A DNA stretch of 64,000 bases from Bacillota bacterium (lineage in GTDB: Bacteria; Bacillota; Clostridia; Acetivibrionales; DSM-1351), in contig JAEWMS010000005.1 of NCBI GenBank assembly GCA_023393115.1, forward strand, positions 1-64,000, given 5' to 3'. A program made the position numbers and the translations under genes. Below the pieces are notes generated by a model. The model saw only the letters and a list, made by a program, of their open reading frames with translations. It had not been told where the DNA came from and searched no databases. Below, in pieces: positions 8,635 through 17,045 of the stretch (within the stretch, counting starts at the first letter, position 1; every line of letters begins with the position of its first letter).

Positions 8635-8982
8635 ATGCGTGAGTCAAAGCTGAGGCATGAATTGAAGCACAATATAAATTATTCTGATTATATTGCACTT
8701 CGTCAGAGACTAAAATTGATTGCAAAGCAGGACCCCAATGTTGATAAACACGGAAAATATAAAATTAGAAGTCTCTATTTTGATAATTTTAGTAACAAGG
8801 CCTTGATGGAAAAGATTAATGGTATTAATAATCGAGAAAAATTCAGAATCAGATATTATAATAGTGATTTCAATTACATTAAGCTTGAAAAAAAAGGTAA
8901 AACAAATGGTTTGTGTTATAAAAAATTTTTGATAGCAGGTTTGATTTTTGTTGTAAAATTCAAAAGGCAGAAGTATGCATAA
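8635..8982 (+). pseudogene. Truncated VTC-domain polyphosphate polymerase
   Basis: The first 100 or so residues are clearly the start of a VTC domain, the catalytic fold of polyphosphate polymerases: RHELKHNINYSDYIALRQRL, KYKIRSLYFDN, NNREKFRIRYYN and IKLEKKGKTNGLCYK are present. Basic residues of the tunnel wall are kept. After LCYK the sequence changes to an unrelated hydrophobic tail (KFLIAGLIFVV) and stops after 116 residues, about half the usual length, so the rest of the tunnel domain is missing. The start follows AGAGGTG. The partner CotH-like and membrane genes often found with VTC proteins are absent. I treat it as a broken gene. Confidence 0.65.
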
Positions 8983-8987
8983 ATTAT

Positions 8988-9026
8988 GCTAAAGGACTCC
9001 TTTCAGGCTTGAAAGAGTCCTTTAGC
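8988..9026. terminator. Perfect 12-bp hairpin, possible terminator
   Basis: GCTAAAGGACTC at 8988-8999 is perfectly complementary to GAGTCCTTTAGC at 9015-9026. There is no strong T-run on either side (TGTGCTATTT follows), so termination is uncertain. It lies directly after the truncated VTC gene. Confidence 0.45.
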
Positions 9027-9118
9027 TGTGCTATTTGACACGCATAAGGCTTTTTAGTATAGTTAATGTATTAATATGCAGATTATGTAATAAATACTTT
9101 TTTGGAGGATGAATTACG

Positions 9119-10435
9119 TTGCTTACCAGGATACTATTGCTTATAGTTCTTGTTTTCTTGAACGCATTCTTTTCCGGAGCTGAAATTGCTCTGATATCGC
9201 TAAATGACAAGCTCATTAAGAAACAGGCGGAGGAAGGTAACAAAAAAGCAAAGCAACTTTACAATTTCTTAAGTGAACCAAGCCGATTCCTTGCAACTAT
9301 TCAAATTGGAATAACCTTTGCCGGTTTTCTGGCCAGTGCCTTTGCGGCAGAGAGTTTCGTAGATGATCTGGTAAGCCTTGCATCAAGACTTGACCTCCCA
9401 CTTGGAGAGGCTCTGATTCGTACAATTTCCCTTGTATTGATAACCATTATTCTTTCATATTTCACACTTGTTTTTGGTGAACTGATTCCTAAAAGAGTGG
9501 CAATGCAAAAAGCCGATTTTATATCCAGAATAGCCGTTGGGCCTTTAACTCTGCTGTCACAGATAACTAATCCGTTTGTGAAATTTCTTACAGGTTCAAC
9601 TAACTTCTTTATAAAGATCTTCGGTGGGAATCCTTCGGATGATGATAATGAAAGGGTTACTGAAGAAGAAATACGAATGATGGTGGAGGTTGGAGAAGAG
9701 AAAGGTGTTATTCAGGATACCGAAAAAGAAATGATTGATAACATTTTTGACTTTGACAACAAGAATGTGTCCGAAATTATGACCCATAGGACAAAAATAG
9801 TTGGTATCCAGGTAGATTCAGATCTTGAGTATGCATTGTATATAATGGATAGGGACAAGTACACAAGAGTTCCTGTTTATAGGGAAAACATCGATAATAT
9901 CGTGGGTATACTCCACGTGAAGGATTTGATTCAGTATATGCTGAGTCCATCAAAACAGTTTAATCTGGAAAATATAATCAGGTCCCCATATATGGTACCC
10001 AAATCCAAGCGTACAGATGAACTTTTCAGGGAAATGCAGAAGAATAAAATACATATGGCCGTGGTAATTGACGATTACGGTGGTACAGCAGGAATAGTGA
10101 CCATGGAAAACCTGCTGGAGGAGATAGTAGGGAACATATTTGATGAATATGATATAGAACATAAGGATGTTGAATATCTGGAGAATGATACATTTGTATT
10201 TGAGGGTGCCATAAGTCTAGATAAGGTATCCGAGGTACTGAAGGAGACCTTGCCGGTTGATAATTTTGTTACTCTAAGCGGATTTATTATGGATCTGCTG
10301 GGTAGAATACCGAAAACCGGAGAGAATCCCGAAGTGGAATATAAGAATATTGCTTTCAGGGTTGCCGAAATTGAGGGTAAGAGGATTGAAAAGGTTGAGG
10401 CGAGAAAGGTATTGGAAACTGCAAACGTTGAATAA
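9119..10435 (+). CDS. HlyC/CorC family CNNM-type membrane protein
   Basis: The 438-residue protein has the standard layout of the family: a DUF21/CNNM membrane domain (about 1-190, with an N-terminal FFSGAEIALI segment), a pair of CBS domains (about 208-330, including the IMTHRTKIVGI region) and a C-terminal CorC_HlyC domain (about 345-430). Relatives are linked to magnesium or cobalt efflux and to sodium-dependent magnesium export; the hemolysin name is historical. TTG at 9119 is the start, nine bases after GGAGG. It stands alone, with a strong terminator after it. Confidence 0.88.
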   Translation: MLTRILLLIVLVFLNAFFSGAEIALISLNDKLIKKQAEEGNKKAKQLYNFLSEPSRFLATIQIGITFAGFLASAFAAESFVDDLVSLASRLDLPLGEALIRTISLVLITIILSYFTLVFGELIPKRVAMQKADFISRIAVGPLTLLSQITNPFVKFLTGSTNFFIKIFGGNPSDDDNERVTEEEIRMMVEVGEEKGVIQDTEKEMIDNIFDFDNKNVSEIMTHRTKIVGIQVDSDLEYALYIMDRDKYTRVPVYRENIDNIVGILHVKDLIQYMLSPSKQFNLENIIRSPYMVPKSKRTDELFREMQKNKIHMAVVIDDYGGTAGIVTMENLLEEIVGNIFDEYDIEHKDVEYLENDTFVFEGAISLDKVSEVLKETLPVDNFVTLSGFIMDLLGRIPKTGENPEVEYKNIAFRVAEIEGKRIEKVEARKVLETANVE

Positions 10436-10495
10436 TTGAACTAACCATAAAACTATATGGACGTCATGTAAAATTTATAATGTTGGGCGAAATGA

Positions 10496-10550
10496 AGCTG
10501 TCTTAAAATAGAAATAGCAATTCTATTTTGAGGCAGCTATCTTTTTATTA
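10496..10550 (+). terminator. Terminator after the HlyC/CorC gene
   Basis: AGCTGTCTTAAAATAGAA at 10496-10513 pairs with TTCTATTTTGAGGCAGCT at about 10520-10538 with few mismatches, followed by ATCTTTTTATTA. Confidence 0.85.
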
Positions 10551-10623
10551 AACGCAAAATTAATATAATTAATTGATGTTTAATAAAAATTAATATATAA
10601 ATTAAAATTTTTAAATAAAAGTG

Positions 10624-10652
10624 TTGACAAATTCTGAGAATAGGAATAATAT
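10624..10652 (+). promoter_or_regulatory. Sigma-A type promoter for the DUF2089-DUF4097 pair
   Basis: A perfect TTGACA at 10624-10629 and TAATAT at 10647-10652 are separated by 17 bases. It lies about 120 bases before the DUF2089 start, in a 335-base gene-free stretch that otherwise holds only the preceding terminator and very AT-rich sequence. Confidence 0.75.
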
Positions 10653-10770
10653 ATAGTTGTAAGCTTAATAATATTAAATAAGTGATTAAAAAAATTAATA
10701 TTCAATACAAAAGATTTAAAGGTTAACCAAGGTAAATAAATATTTTTCTAAAAATTTAAGAGGTGATTTT

Positions 10771-11139
10771 ATGGCAAGAGAAGCTATCGGCAAGTGCCCG
10801 GTTTGCGGGAGTGAAACAGAGGTTACAAGAATAACCTGTAATAGTTGTGACACAGTTATAGAAGGACACTTTTCACTATGTAAGTTTTGTAAATTGACAA
10901 TTGATCAAAAAAACTTTTTGGATGTATTCATAAAATGCAGAGGAAACATTAAAGAAGTTGAGAAGGAACTTGGCGTGTCGTATCCTACAGTTAAGAATAA
11001 GCTGGAGGATGTGGCGTCAGCCCTGGGACATAAGGGAGAACCAATACCAGAGGTTCCTGGCAGAAGGAAGGAAATACTTGATAAACTGAATGCCGGTGAA
11101 ATTAGTGTTGAAGAAGCATTAAGTCAAATGAAGGAATAA
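10771..11139 (+). CDS. DUF2089 zinc-ribbon and helix-turn-helix regulator
   Basis: The 122-residue protein has three CxxC pairs (Cys9/12, Cys23/26, Cys37/40) forming a zinc ribbon and then a helix-turn-helix-like region (FIKCRGNIKEVEKELGVSYPTVKNKLEDV). The family is DUF2089. Its C-terminus (KEILDKLNAGEISVEEALSQM) matches the short helical module that also opens the next gene, so the two proteins may interact through it. RBS AGAGGTG precedes the ATG. It is likely a DNA-binding regulator of this two-gene operon, but this is inference from domain content. Confidence 0.8.
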   Translation: MAREAIGKCPVCGSETEVTRITCNSCDTVIEGHFSLCKFCKLTIDQKNFLDVFIKCRGNIKEVEKELGVSYPTVKNKLEDVASALGHKGEPIPEVPGRRKEILDKLNAGEISVEEALSQMKE

Positions 11140-11171
11140 TAAATGCGGGTGAATTAGGAGGGAATTTAGCG

Positions 11172-12380
11172 ATGTCTATTAGCGAAGAAAGATTACTGAT
11201 ATTAAAGATGGTGGAAGAAAAGAAAATATCCACCGAGGAGGCTGCTAAGCTGTTAGCGGCACTTGAAGATGAGACTAAAAAGGAAAATACTGAAAATTTC
11301 AACTATAGAAGAAATCAAAAATCAAATGGTTTTGCAGAGGAAGCAGCAAAGGTAAGAGACAGGGTAAATGAGTGGAAGAAGGAATTCAAGAGTAATTACA
11401 ACCAGGCTGATTTTGACAACATGATTGATGATTTTGCTAACAAGGCTGAAAAGATTGGTAAAAATGTTGCAACCACAACTGCTGGAATAGTTGACAAGGT
11501 TATTGATTATGTTGGAAGCTTTGTAGATACAAATTCCTTCAATATTTTTGGAAGTCTGCAGACGGTACAAAAAAATTATGAAGTAATTCCTGCCGAAAGT
11601 GCAAATCTTGAAATAAGCGGAATTAACGGCAGTATTACAATAAAAAAACATCTTGACCCTAAAGTTATGATCATTTCCAGAATAAAGAGTCCCTCCCCAA
11701 CAGGAGAAGGAATTGTTACCTTTGCAGATGATCCTCAGAATATTTCAATAAAGGTCAGCAGCACTGCTTTTAATGTTAGTGTTTCCCATGAGATATTCAT
11801 ACCCGACGTTAAGTTTAAGACAATAAAGATAGAAAATTCAAACGGCAAAATTTATATTGAAGATTCTCTTTCCGAAGAGATCATTGCAACTACAAAGAAT
11901 GCCCATATTGAGCTGATGGGTGTAAACAGTGACAATGTTTCAGTTAATACCAAAAACGGCAGAGTACAGTTGAACTATATAATCGGTGAAAAAATTGACA
12001 TAAATACCAGCAATGCTGTTATAGATATTAAACATATAAAAGTGAAGGATGTAAGCGCTGTTACCATAAATGGCAGAATTAACATAGAAAACGCTCAGAA
12101 TATTGACGAAAATTCAGATATGAACATGTATCTCAAAACCTCCAACGGCGGTATCAAGGTTAATATGAATGATATGGACAGCAGGGTTTATAAGGTAAAG
12201 GCTCATGCAAGTAACGGTTCCATAAACCTTCTTATTCCTGAAATAGTTTATCACAATGTGAACCGTAAAGGAGTTACCGGAAGTTTTGTTGAGGCTGAAA
12301 GTAAGAATTACGAATCAGGGCTCAACAAGGTTAGTATTACCGGTGAAACCATGAACGGGCTGATTGAGATAGTAAAGTAA
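11172..12380 (+). CDS. DUF4097 beta-strand repeat protein with SHOCT-like start
   Basis: The 402-residue protein begins with a short helical module (ERLLILKMVEEKKISTEEAAKLLAAL) like the end of the upstream DUF2089 protein. A charged helical stretch follows (about 45-120). From about 140 the sequence is a run of beta strands of the DUF4097 type, with repeated short units such as NGSITIKK, NGKIYIED, NGRVQLNY and NGRINIEN, suggesting a right-handed beta solenoid. There is no signal peptide or membrane helix, so it is probably cytoplasmic. It starts 32 bases after the DUF2089 gene with GGAGG before the ATG. Function is unknown; family members are often paired with regulators. Confidence 0.75.
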   Translation: MSISEERLLILKMVEEKKISTEEAAKLLAALEDETKKENTENFNYRRNQKSNGFAEEAAKVRDRVNEWKKEFKSNYNQADFDNMIDDFANKAEKIGKNVATTTAGIVDKVIDYVGSFVDTNSFNIFGSLQTVQKNYEVIPAESANLEISGINGSITIKKHLDPKVMIISRIKSPSPTGEGIVTFADDPQNISIKVSSTAFNVSVSHEIFIPDVKFKTIKIENSNGKIYIEDSLSEEIIATTKNAHIELMGVNSDNVSVNTKNGRVQLNYIIGEKIDINTSNAVIDIKHIKVKDVSAVTINGRINIENAQNIDENSDMNMYLKTSNGGIKVNMNDMDSRVYKVKAHASNGSINLLIPEIVYHNVNRKGVTGSFVEAESKNYESGLNKVSITGETMNGLIEIVK

Positions 12381-12482
12381 TTGTTGAGTCGTCCTGAAGG
12401 TAAGAATAAAAATGAGGACACCTGTAATAAAGTAGTTATAGTGCTTATGAGATTAAAATTTATATAGAACTTAGTACCCCTG

Positions 12483-12526
12483 AAAGAACTATCTTTAAAT
12501 GGCTACTTAAAGATAGTTCTTTTGTT
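12483..12526 (+). terminator. Terminator after the DUF4097 gene
   Basis: AAAGAACTATCTTTAA at 12483-12498 is perfectly complementary to TTAAAGATAGTTCTTT at 12507-12522, with TTTTG at the 3' side. Confidence 0.85.
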
Positions 12527-12553
12527 GCGTCTATATATTGTTCATGTTATAAT
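12525..12553 (+). promoter_or_regulatory. Likely promoter for prfA
   Basis: TTGCGT at 12525-12530, a 17-base spacer, and a perfect TATAAT at 12548-12553. It overlaps the base of the preceding terminator and leaves a leader of about 125 bases before prfA in which I see nothing else. Confidence 0.5.
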
Positions 12554-12686
12554 AACTAATTGCGTAACACAATTTATTATTTATAGATGTTATTTATCCG
12601 ATAAAAAAGTCCGGATTCTTATGTGCATTAATTAAGGTATATTCTGGACACCATAATATGGCAAGTAATAGTCAGTGGAGGATTTT

Positions 12687-13766
12687 ATGTTTGATAAACT
12701 GCAGTCGGCAGAGGACAGGTACGAGGAAATAAGCCACAAGTTAAGCGATCCTGATGTTATAAATAATCAGGAGGAATATAAAAGATATATGAAGGAATAC
12801 TCCGATCTGGAGGAGATAGTTCAGAAGTTCAGAGAGTACAAGAAAGTAACCTCTGATATTGAAGAGGCTAGAGAACTCTTGAACGATACTCTGGATAAGG
12901 ATTTCCGTGAAATGGTTCAGGCTGAATTCGAGGATGCCCAGGAAAAGCTGGAAGCTATAAAGAAACAGCTTAAAATTATGATAGTACCAAAGGATCCTAA
13001 CGATGACAAAAACGTTATTGTAGAAATCCGCGGTGGTGCAGGTGGTGAAGAGGCGGCGCTTTTTGCGGGGGTACTCTTCAGAGCCATGACCAGATATGCG
13101 GAGAGAAGGCGTTGGAAATATGAGATACTTGACTCAAACCCTACTGAACTTGGAGGTTTCAAGGAAGTTGTGTTCCTGATTGAGGGTAAGGGGGCATACA
13201 GCCGTCTTAAGTTTGAGAGTGGCGTTCATAGAGTTCAGCGAGTACCCTCTACAGAATCAAGCGGACGTATTCATACCTCTACAATAACAGTAGCAGTTCT
13301 CCCCGAAGTTGAAGAGGTTGATGTGGATATAAACCCTAATGACCTTAGAATTGATACCTACAGAGCCAGCGGTGCCGGAGGTCAGCATATAAATAAGACC
13401 GATTCTGCCATAAGAATAACGCACATACCGAGCGGTATTGTAGTAGCCTGCCAGGATGAACGATCACAGCACAAGAACAAGGACAAGGCTATGAAGATAT
13501 TGAGATCCAAACTTTATGAAGCTGCTCAGGAGCAACAGATTAACGAAGTAGCCCAGGACAGAAAAAGTCAGGTCGGTACCGGCGACAGAAGTGAAAGAAT
13601 CAGAACGTACAATTATCCTCAGGGAAGAGTTACCGACCACAGAATTAATCTTACGCTTTATAAGCTTGACCAAGTACTTGACGGTGACCTCGATGAAATA
13701 ATTGATGCGCTTATTACTACTGACCAGTCTGAAAAATTAGGCAGCGGCAGTGACGATGAGGATTAA
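12687..13766 (+). CDS. prfA: Peptide chain release factor 1
   Basis: RF1 reads UAA and UAG in the ribosomal A site and triggers release of the finished protein. The product is 359 residues from the ATG at 12687, which follows GGAGG; an upstream in-frame GTG at 12675 overlaps that ribosome-binding site and is rejected. The RF1-type codon-recognition tripeptide is PST within RVPSTESSGRIHTS, and the universal GGQ motif lies in SGAGGQHINKT at about residues 230-232. prmC, which methylates the GGQ glutamine and often follows prfA, is not here; a ZIP transporter gene comes next. Confidence 0.96.
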   Translation: MFDKLQSAEDRYEEISHKLSDPDVINNQEEYKRYMKEYSDLEEIVQKFREYKKVTSDIEEARELLNDTLDKDFREMVQAEFEDAQEKLEAIKKQLKIMIVPKDPNDDKNVIVEIRGGAGGEEAALFAGVLFRAMTRYAERRRWKYEILDSNPTELGGFKEVVFLIEGKGAYSRLKFESGVHRVQRVPSTESSGRIHTSTITVAVLPEVEEVDVDINPNDLRIDTYRASGAGGQHINKTDSAIRITHIPSGIVVACQDERSQHKNKDKAMKILRSKLYEAAQEQQINEVAQDRKSQVGTGDRSERIRTYNYPQGRVTDHRINLTLYKLDQVLDGDLDEIIDALITTDQSEKLGSGSDDED

Positions 13767-13800
13767 AAATTAATAATATTCTGCGGCAATTACGAATAGT

Positions 13801-14610
13801 ATGTCTTATAACGAGACGATAGCTTTCCACCTCGTTATAGACTTACTATATAAGGATGGGACTGCTGTGGAACACATAATAAGAATTGCTGTAGTAGGCT
13901 TGATATCAGGAATTACCGGAACAGGTATAGGTGGATTGATAGCCTTTTTTGTGGGCAAAAATATAAATAAAAGGATTATGAGCTCAATACTGGAGTTTTC
14001 GGCGGGGTTGATGACTTCGGTGGTTTGTTTTGAGCTGATACCGGAAGCGGTTGATATAGCAGGTCTTAACCTCACATTAATAGGTGTGCTGCTGGGAATA
14101 CTGATAGTAATTTTTATTGATGATATTGTTAAGCAGATTGATGCAGTAAAGAATGCAAAAGGTAATTCAGACCTGTTGAGGGCAGGAATTCTGGTCTCCA
14201 TAGGTCTTGCCATGCACAATCTGCCGGAGGGTTTTGCGGTAGGGTCGGGTTTTGAAGCCTCATTCAGCCTTGGAATAACGCTGACACTGATAATCGCGAT
14301 ACATGATGTCCCTGAAGGTATTGCCATGGCGTTGCCTATGAGAGTCGGAGGATTCTCGGCTGTAAAAGCCTTCGTGCTGACTATACTGTCAGGCGTGCCA
14401 ATGGGTATTGGCGCCTTGATAGGAGCTGCTTTAGGGCAGGTTTCAGAGCAATTCATCGGGGTTTGCCTGGGGTTTGCCGGTGGTGCCATGCTTTTTGTTG
14501 TATATGGAGAATTAATACCTGAGTCAAAAAGGATGTATCTGGGCAGAATGTCCTCTGTAGGCAATATACTTGGTATTTTGTGTGGTATAATAGTAACGAT
14601 GATAAATTAA
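13801..14610 (+). CDS. ZIP family divalent metal transporter
   Basis: The product, up to 269 residues, is a polytopic membrane protein of the ZIP family, which imports zinc, iron or manganese. The two signature metal-site helices are present: HNLPEGFAVG (about 140) and HDVPEGIAMALP (about 169). There are eight hydrophobic segments. The start is uncertain: ATG at 13801 has no ribosome-binding site, whereas GTG at 13867 is preceded by AAGGATGGG and would give MEHIIRIAVVGLISG, closer to where the membrane domain starts. It follows prfA by 34 bases and may be cotranscribed. Confidence 0.88.
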   Translation: MSYNETIAFHLVIDLLYKDGTAVEHIIRIAVVGLISGITGTGIGGLIAFFVGKNINKRIMSSILEFSAGLMTSVVCFELIPEAVDIAGLNLTLIGVLLGILIVIFIDDIVKQIDAVKNAKGNSDLLRAGILVSIGLAMHNLPEGFAVGSGFEASFSLGITLTLIIAIHDVPEGIAMALPMRVGGFSAVKAFVLTILSGVPMGIGALIGAALGQVSEQFIGVCLGFAGGAMLFVVYGELIPESKRMYLGRMSSVGNILGILCGIIVTMIN

Positions 14611-14611
14611 A

Positions 14612-14701
14612 TTGGAAGTTGGAAGTTAGAGGTTAGAAGTTGGAAGTAAGAGGTTGGAAGAAAATCGAGTGAAGAGTGAATGTGAATAGTGAAGAAGTGA
14701 A
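14612..14701. repeat. Heptanucleotide repeat tract
   Basis: Seven tandem units of 7 bases related to TTGGAAG run from 14612 to 14660, followed after eight bases by a second 7-base register related to GTGAAGA up to about 14701. It fills the gap between the ZIP gene and ywlC. Related GTGAA-type tracts occur at 21301, 61226 and 61319. Confidence 0.7.
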
Positions 14702-14737
14702 CTATGAAAAGTTGCGGAACACAGGAGTAAAGGGATA

Positions 14738-15793
14738 ATGAAAACCGAAGTTATACAAATTGACCCTGAAAATATAGACATAGATAAACTGAATATTGCG
14801 GCGGAATTACTCAGATCGGGCAGCGTTGTGGCCATTCCCACCGAAACGGTATATGGACTTGGAGCCAATGCACTTGACCCTGAAGCTGTAGAAAAAATTT
14901 ACAAGGCTAAGGGAAGGCCTTCAGATAATCCATTAATAGTACATATTGCAGAAAAGGAAAAGGTTTTTGAGCTCACCGAAAAAGTAACGAAAAAAGCCGA
15001 AATACTGATGGACAAGCTATGGCCGGGCCCTCTGACACTTGTACTGAAAAAAAGTACAATTATTCCGGAGATTATTACAGCCGGACTGGACACTGTGGCA
15101 GTTCGTATGCCCGGACATCCGGTAGCACGTGAGCTGATACGGCTGGCAGGAGTACCTGTCGCTGCGCCCAGCGCAAATGCTTCGGGTAAACCAAGTACCA
15201 CGACGGCGCAGCACGTCCTGGACGATATGGAAGGCAAAATTGCAATGGTGGTTGATGCAGGCGTCTCTCAGGTCGGATTGGAGTCGACAGTACTGGATGT
15301 CTCGGTAGACCCTCCTGTACTTTTAAGACCCGGTGGTATAACACCAAGTCAAATTGAAAAATTTATCGGTCCCATAGACATGGATAAAACCATTTTAGGG
15401 AAAATTAGTTCAGAAAACATTCCAAAGTCACCGGGAATGAAATACACTCATTACTCTCCGAAAGCACATGTTGTGATAGTCAGAAGTAAAAATATAGAAA
15501 AGCAGACTGACAAAATTTCCGAGTTGGCAAAGAAAGCAGGAAGCGAGGGAAAGAAGGTGGGGATTTGCGCCACCCATCAAACAAAGGATTTATACAGTGG
15601 TTTTGAGATTCTGTCCATGGGAGACAGGGACAACCCTGAAACCATCGCAGCGAGTTTATTTGCTCTTTTACGAGAATTTGACGACAGAGGTGTTGATATA
15701 ATTTTTGCTGAAGCGGTGGACGAGCATGAAGTGGGTCTGGCAATAATGAACAGAATGGTTAAGGCCGCAGGATATGACATAGTAGAAGCTTAA
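14738..15793 (+). CDS. ywlC: L-threonylcarbamoyladenylate synthase (Sua5/YwlC)
   Basis: This enzyme makes threonylcarbamoyl-AMP from threonine, bicarbonate and ATP, the first step to the t6A37 modification of ANN-decoding tRNAs. The 351-residue length is the long Sua5 form: a YrdC-type catalytic domain (about 12-215; SVVAIPTETVYGLG, KGRPSDNPL, APSANASGKPS, ESTVLD, RPGGI) and a C-terminal Sua5 domain (about 225-350) joined by a proline-containing linker with the conserved SPGMKYTHYSP. The ATG follows AGGAG with spacing suited to translation. ywlE and rpiB follow, the same order as ywlC-ywlE-ywlF in B. subtilis. Confidence 0.94.
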   Translation: MKTEVIQIDPENIDIDKLNIAAELLRSGSVVAIPTETVYGLGANALDPEAVEKIYKAKGRPSDNPLIVHIAEKEKVFELTEKVTKKAEILMDKLWPGPLTLVLKKSTIIPEIITAGLDTVAVRMPGHPVARELIRLAGVPVAAPSANASGKPSTTTAQHVLDDMEGKIAMVVDAGVSQVGLESTVLDVSVDPPVLLRPGGITPSQIEKFIGPIDMDKTILGKISSENIPKSPGMKYTHYSPKAHVVIVRSKNIEKQTDKISELAKKAGSEGKKVGICATHQTKDLYSGFEILSMGDRDNPETIAASLFALLREFDDRGVDIIFAEAVDEHEVGLAIMNRMVKAAGYDIVEA

Positions 15794-15828
15794 CACAGGA
15801 GTCGTATAATTGAAACCTGGAGGTAAGA

Positions 15829-16365
15829 ATGCAAACTGAACAATACAATGAAAAAAAATTAGTTTCTAATGAAGATACTAACACTCTGAATATTATATTT
15901 GTTTGTACTGGAAACACCTGTAGAAGTTGCATGGCTGAAGGTATCTTCAGAGCATTTTCTCAGCAGAAGGAGAGCCTTGTGGGAGCAGTTGTTTCGTCAA
16001 GAGGGATTCAAGCCTTCGACGGAGACCCCGCTTCCCTGCATTCTGTTGAAGCGTTGAAAAAACTTTGGGGCATTGATATATCCATTCATAAGGCAAGGCT
16101 TCTCAGCCAGGAAGATATGAATAAAGCCGGACTGATATTGACTATGACAAGACAGCACAGGGATTTTCTCAGAAGTAGTTTTCCTGGAAAAAAATCTATT
16201 ATTTATACCTTAAAGGAGTATGCTTATCCTGAGCAAGCGGCTGATGGAAGAAGTTTGGATATCACCGATCCCTTCGGAATGCCTTATGAAAGCTATGAAG
16301 CCTGTGCCAGAGAAATCTATGACAGTGTACAAAGGGTTATATCACACAGGTTCGACATTAGATAG
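15829..16365 (+). CDS. ywlE: Low-molecular-weight phosphatase, YwlE-type
   Basis: The product belongs to the low-molecular-weight protein tyrosine phosphatase fold. The P-loop is CTGNTCRS; threonine at the fifth loop position is the feature that in B. subtilis YwlE favours phosphoarginine over phosphotyrosine, so a protein-arginine phosphatase opposing McsB is likely. The general-acid Asp lies in the C-terminal DITDPFGMP. At 178 residues it is longer than the usual 150 because of an N-terminal extension of about 16 residues. It starts 35 bases after ywlC behind TGGAGG. No mcsB or clpC is in the window, so the specificity remains inference. Confidence 0.87.
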   Translation: MQTEQYNEKKLVSNEDTNTLNIIFVCTGNTCRSCMAEGIFRAFSQQKESLVGAVVSSRGIQAFDGDPASLHSVEALKKLWGIDISIHKARLLSQEDMNKAGLILTMTRQHRDFLRSSFPGKKSIIYTLKEYAYPEQAADGRSLDITDPFGMPYESYEACAREIYDSVQRVISHRFDIR

Positions 16366-16405
16366 TTAAACGCAAATCATACGCAAACCAATAGGGCTAT
16401 TTTTT

Positions 16406-16434
16406 TTGACATGTAATAATTTATACTATAAAAT
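16406..16434 (+). promoter_or_regulatory. Sigma-A type promoter for rpiB-upp
   Basis: TTGACA at 16406-16411 and TAAAAT at 16429-16434 are separated by 17 bases. About 150 bases of AT-rich leader follow before rpiB. Confidence 0.6.
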
Positions 16435-16586
16435 AATAAAGAATGACATACCTAAAAACAGTTAAAATAAAGCGAAACAAATATTAAAAGTGGCACAGGC
16501 AATTTTCCTTAAAAGACTTCCGATGGTACTTAAATATATATGGTCGGCTTCGGCAAATTGGTACTGCGCCGGAAATGGAGATAAAT

Positions 16587-17036
16587 TTGATAGCAATAGG
16601 TAGTGATCATGCTGGATATCTGCTTAAAGCGGATATAATCAAATTCCTTGAAAGCAAGGGACTGAAAGTTAAGGATTTCGGAACTAATTGCCCTGATTCT
16701 GTAGACTATCCGGACTATGGACAAGTAGTAGCTGAAGCTGTAAGCAAGCAGGAATGTGAAAAGGGTATTGTTATATGTGGTACTGGAATAGGTATCTCAA
16801 TAGCATGTAACAAGGTTCCGGGCGTAAGATGTGCTTTATGTACCGACAGCTATATGGCTAAGATGAGCAGACAGCACAATAATGCAAATATTCTGGCAAT
16901 CGGTGAAAGGGTCGTCGGCCCTGGGGTTGCCCTGGACATCATTGAAACCTGGCTTGAAACAGAGTTTTTAGGTGGTAGACATGGTGACAGAGTAAATAAG
17001 ATTTCTAATATTGAAAAAAAATATTTTACAAAGTGA
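16587..17036 (+). CDS. rpiB: Ribose 5-phosphate isomerase B
   Basis: RpiB interconverts ribulose 5-phosphate and ribose 5-phosphate; some relatives act on allose or galactose 6-phosphates. The 149-residue product starts IAIGSDHAGYLLK, the RpiB signature, and has YPDYGQVVAEAV, the active-site cysteine region GIVICGTGIGISIACNK and the NNANILAIGERVVG segment. I choose TTG at 16587, six bases after GGAG and aligned with the family start. An in-frame ATG at 16575 would add four residues but has no good ribosome-binding site. upp follows after nine bases. Confidence 0.92.
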   Translation: MIAIGSDHAGYLLKADIIKFLESKGLKVKDFGTNCPDSVDYPDYGQVVAEAVSKQECEKGIVICGTGIGISIACNKVPGVRCALCTDSYMAKMSRQHNNANILAIGERVVGPGVALDIIETWLETEFLGGRHGDRVNKISNIEKKYFTK

Positions 17037-17045
17037 GGAATAAAA

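Noticed and set aside
13806..14564. 252-codon minus-strand ORF
   Set aside because: It is fully antisense to the ZIP transporter, has no ribosome-binding site and shows the proline/serine bias of a shadow of hydrophobic codons.
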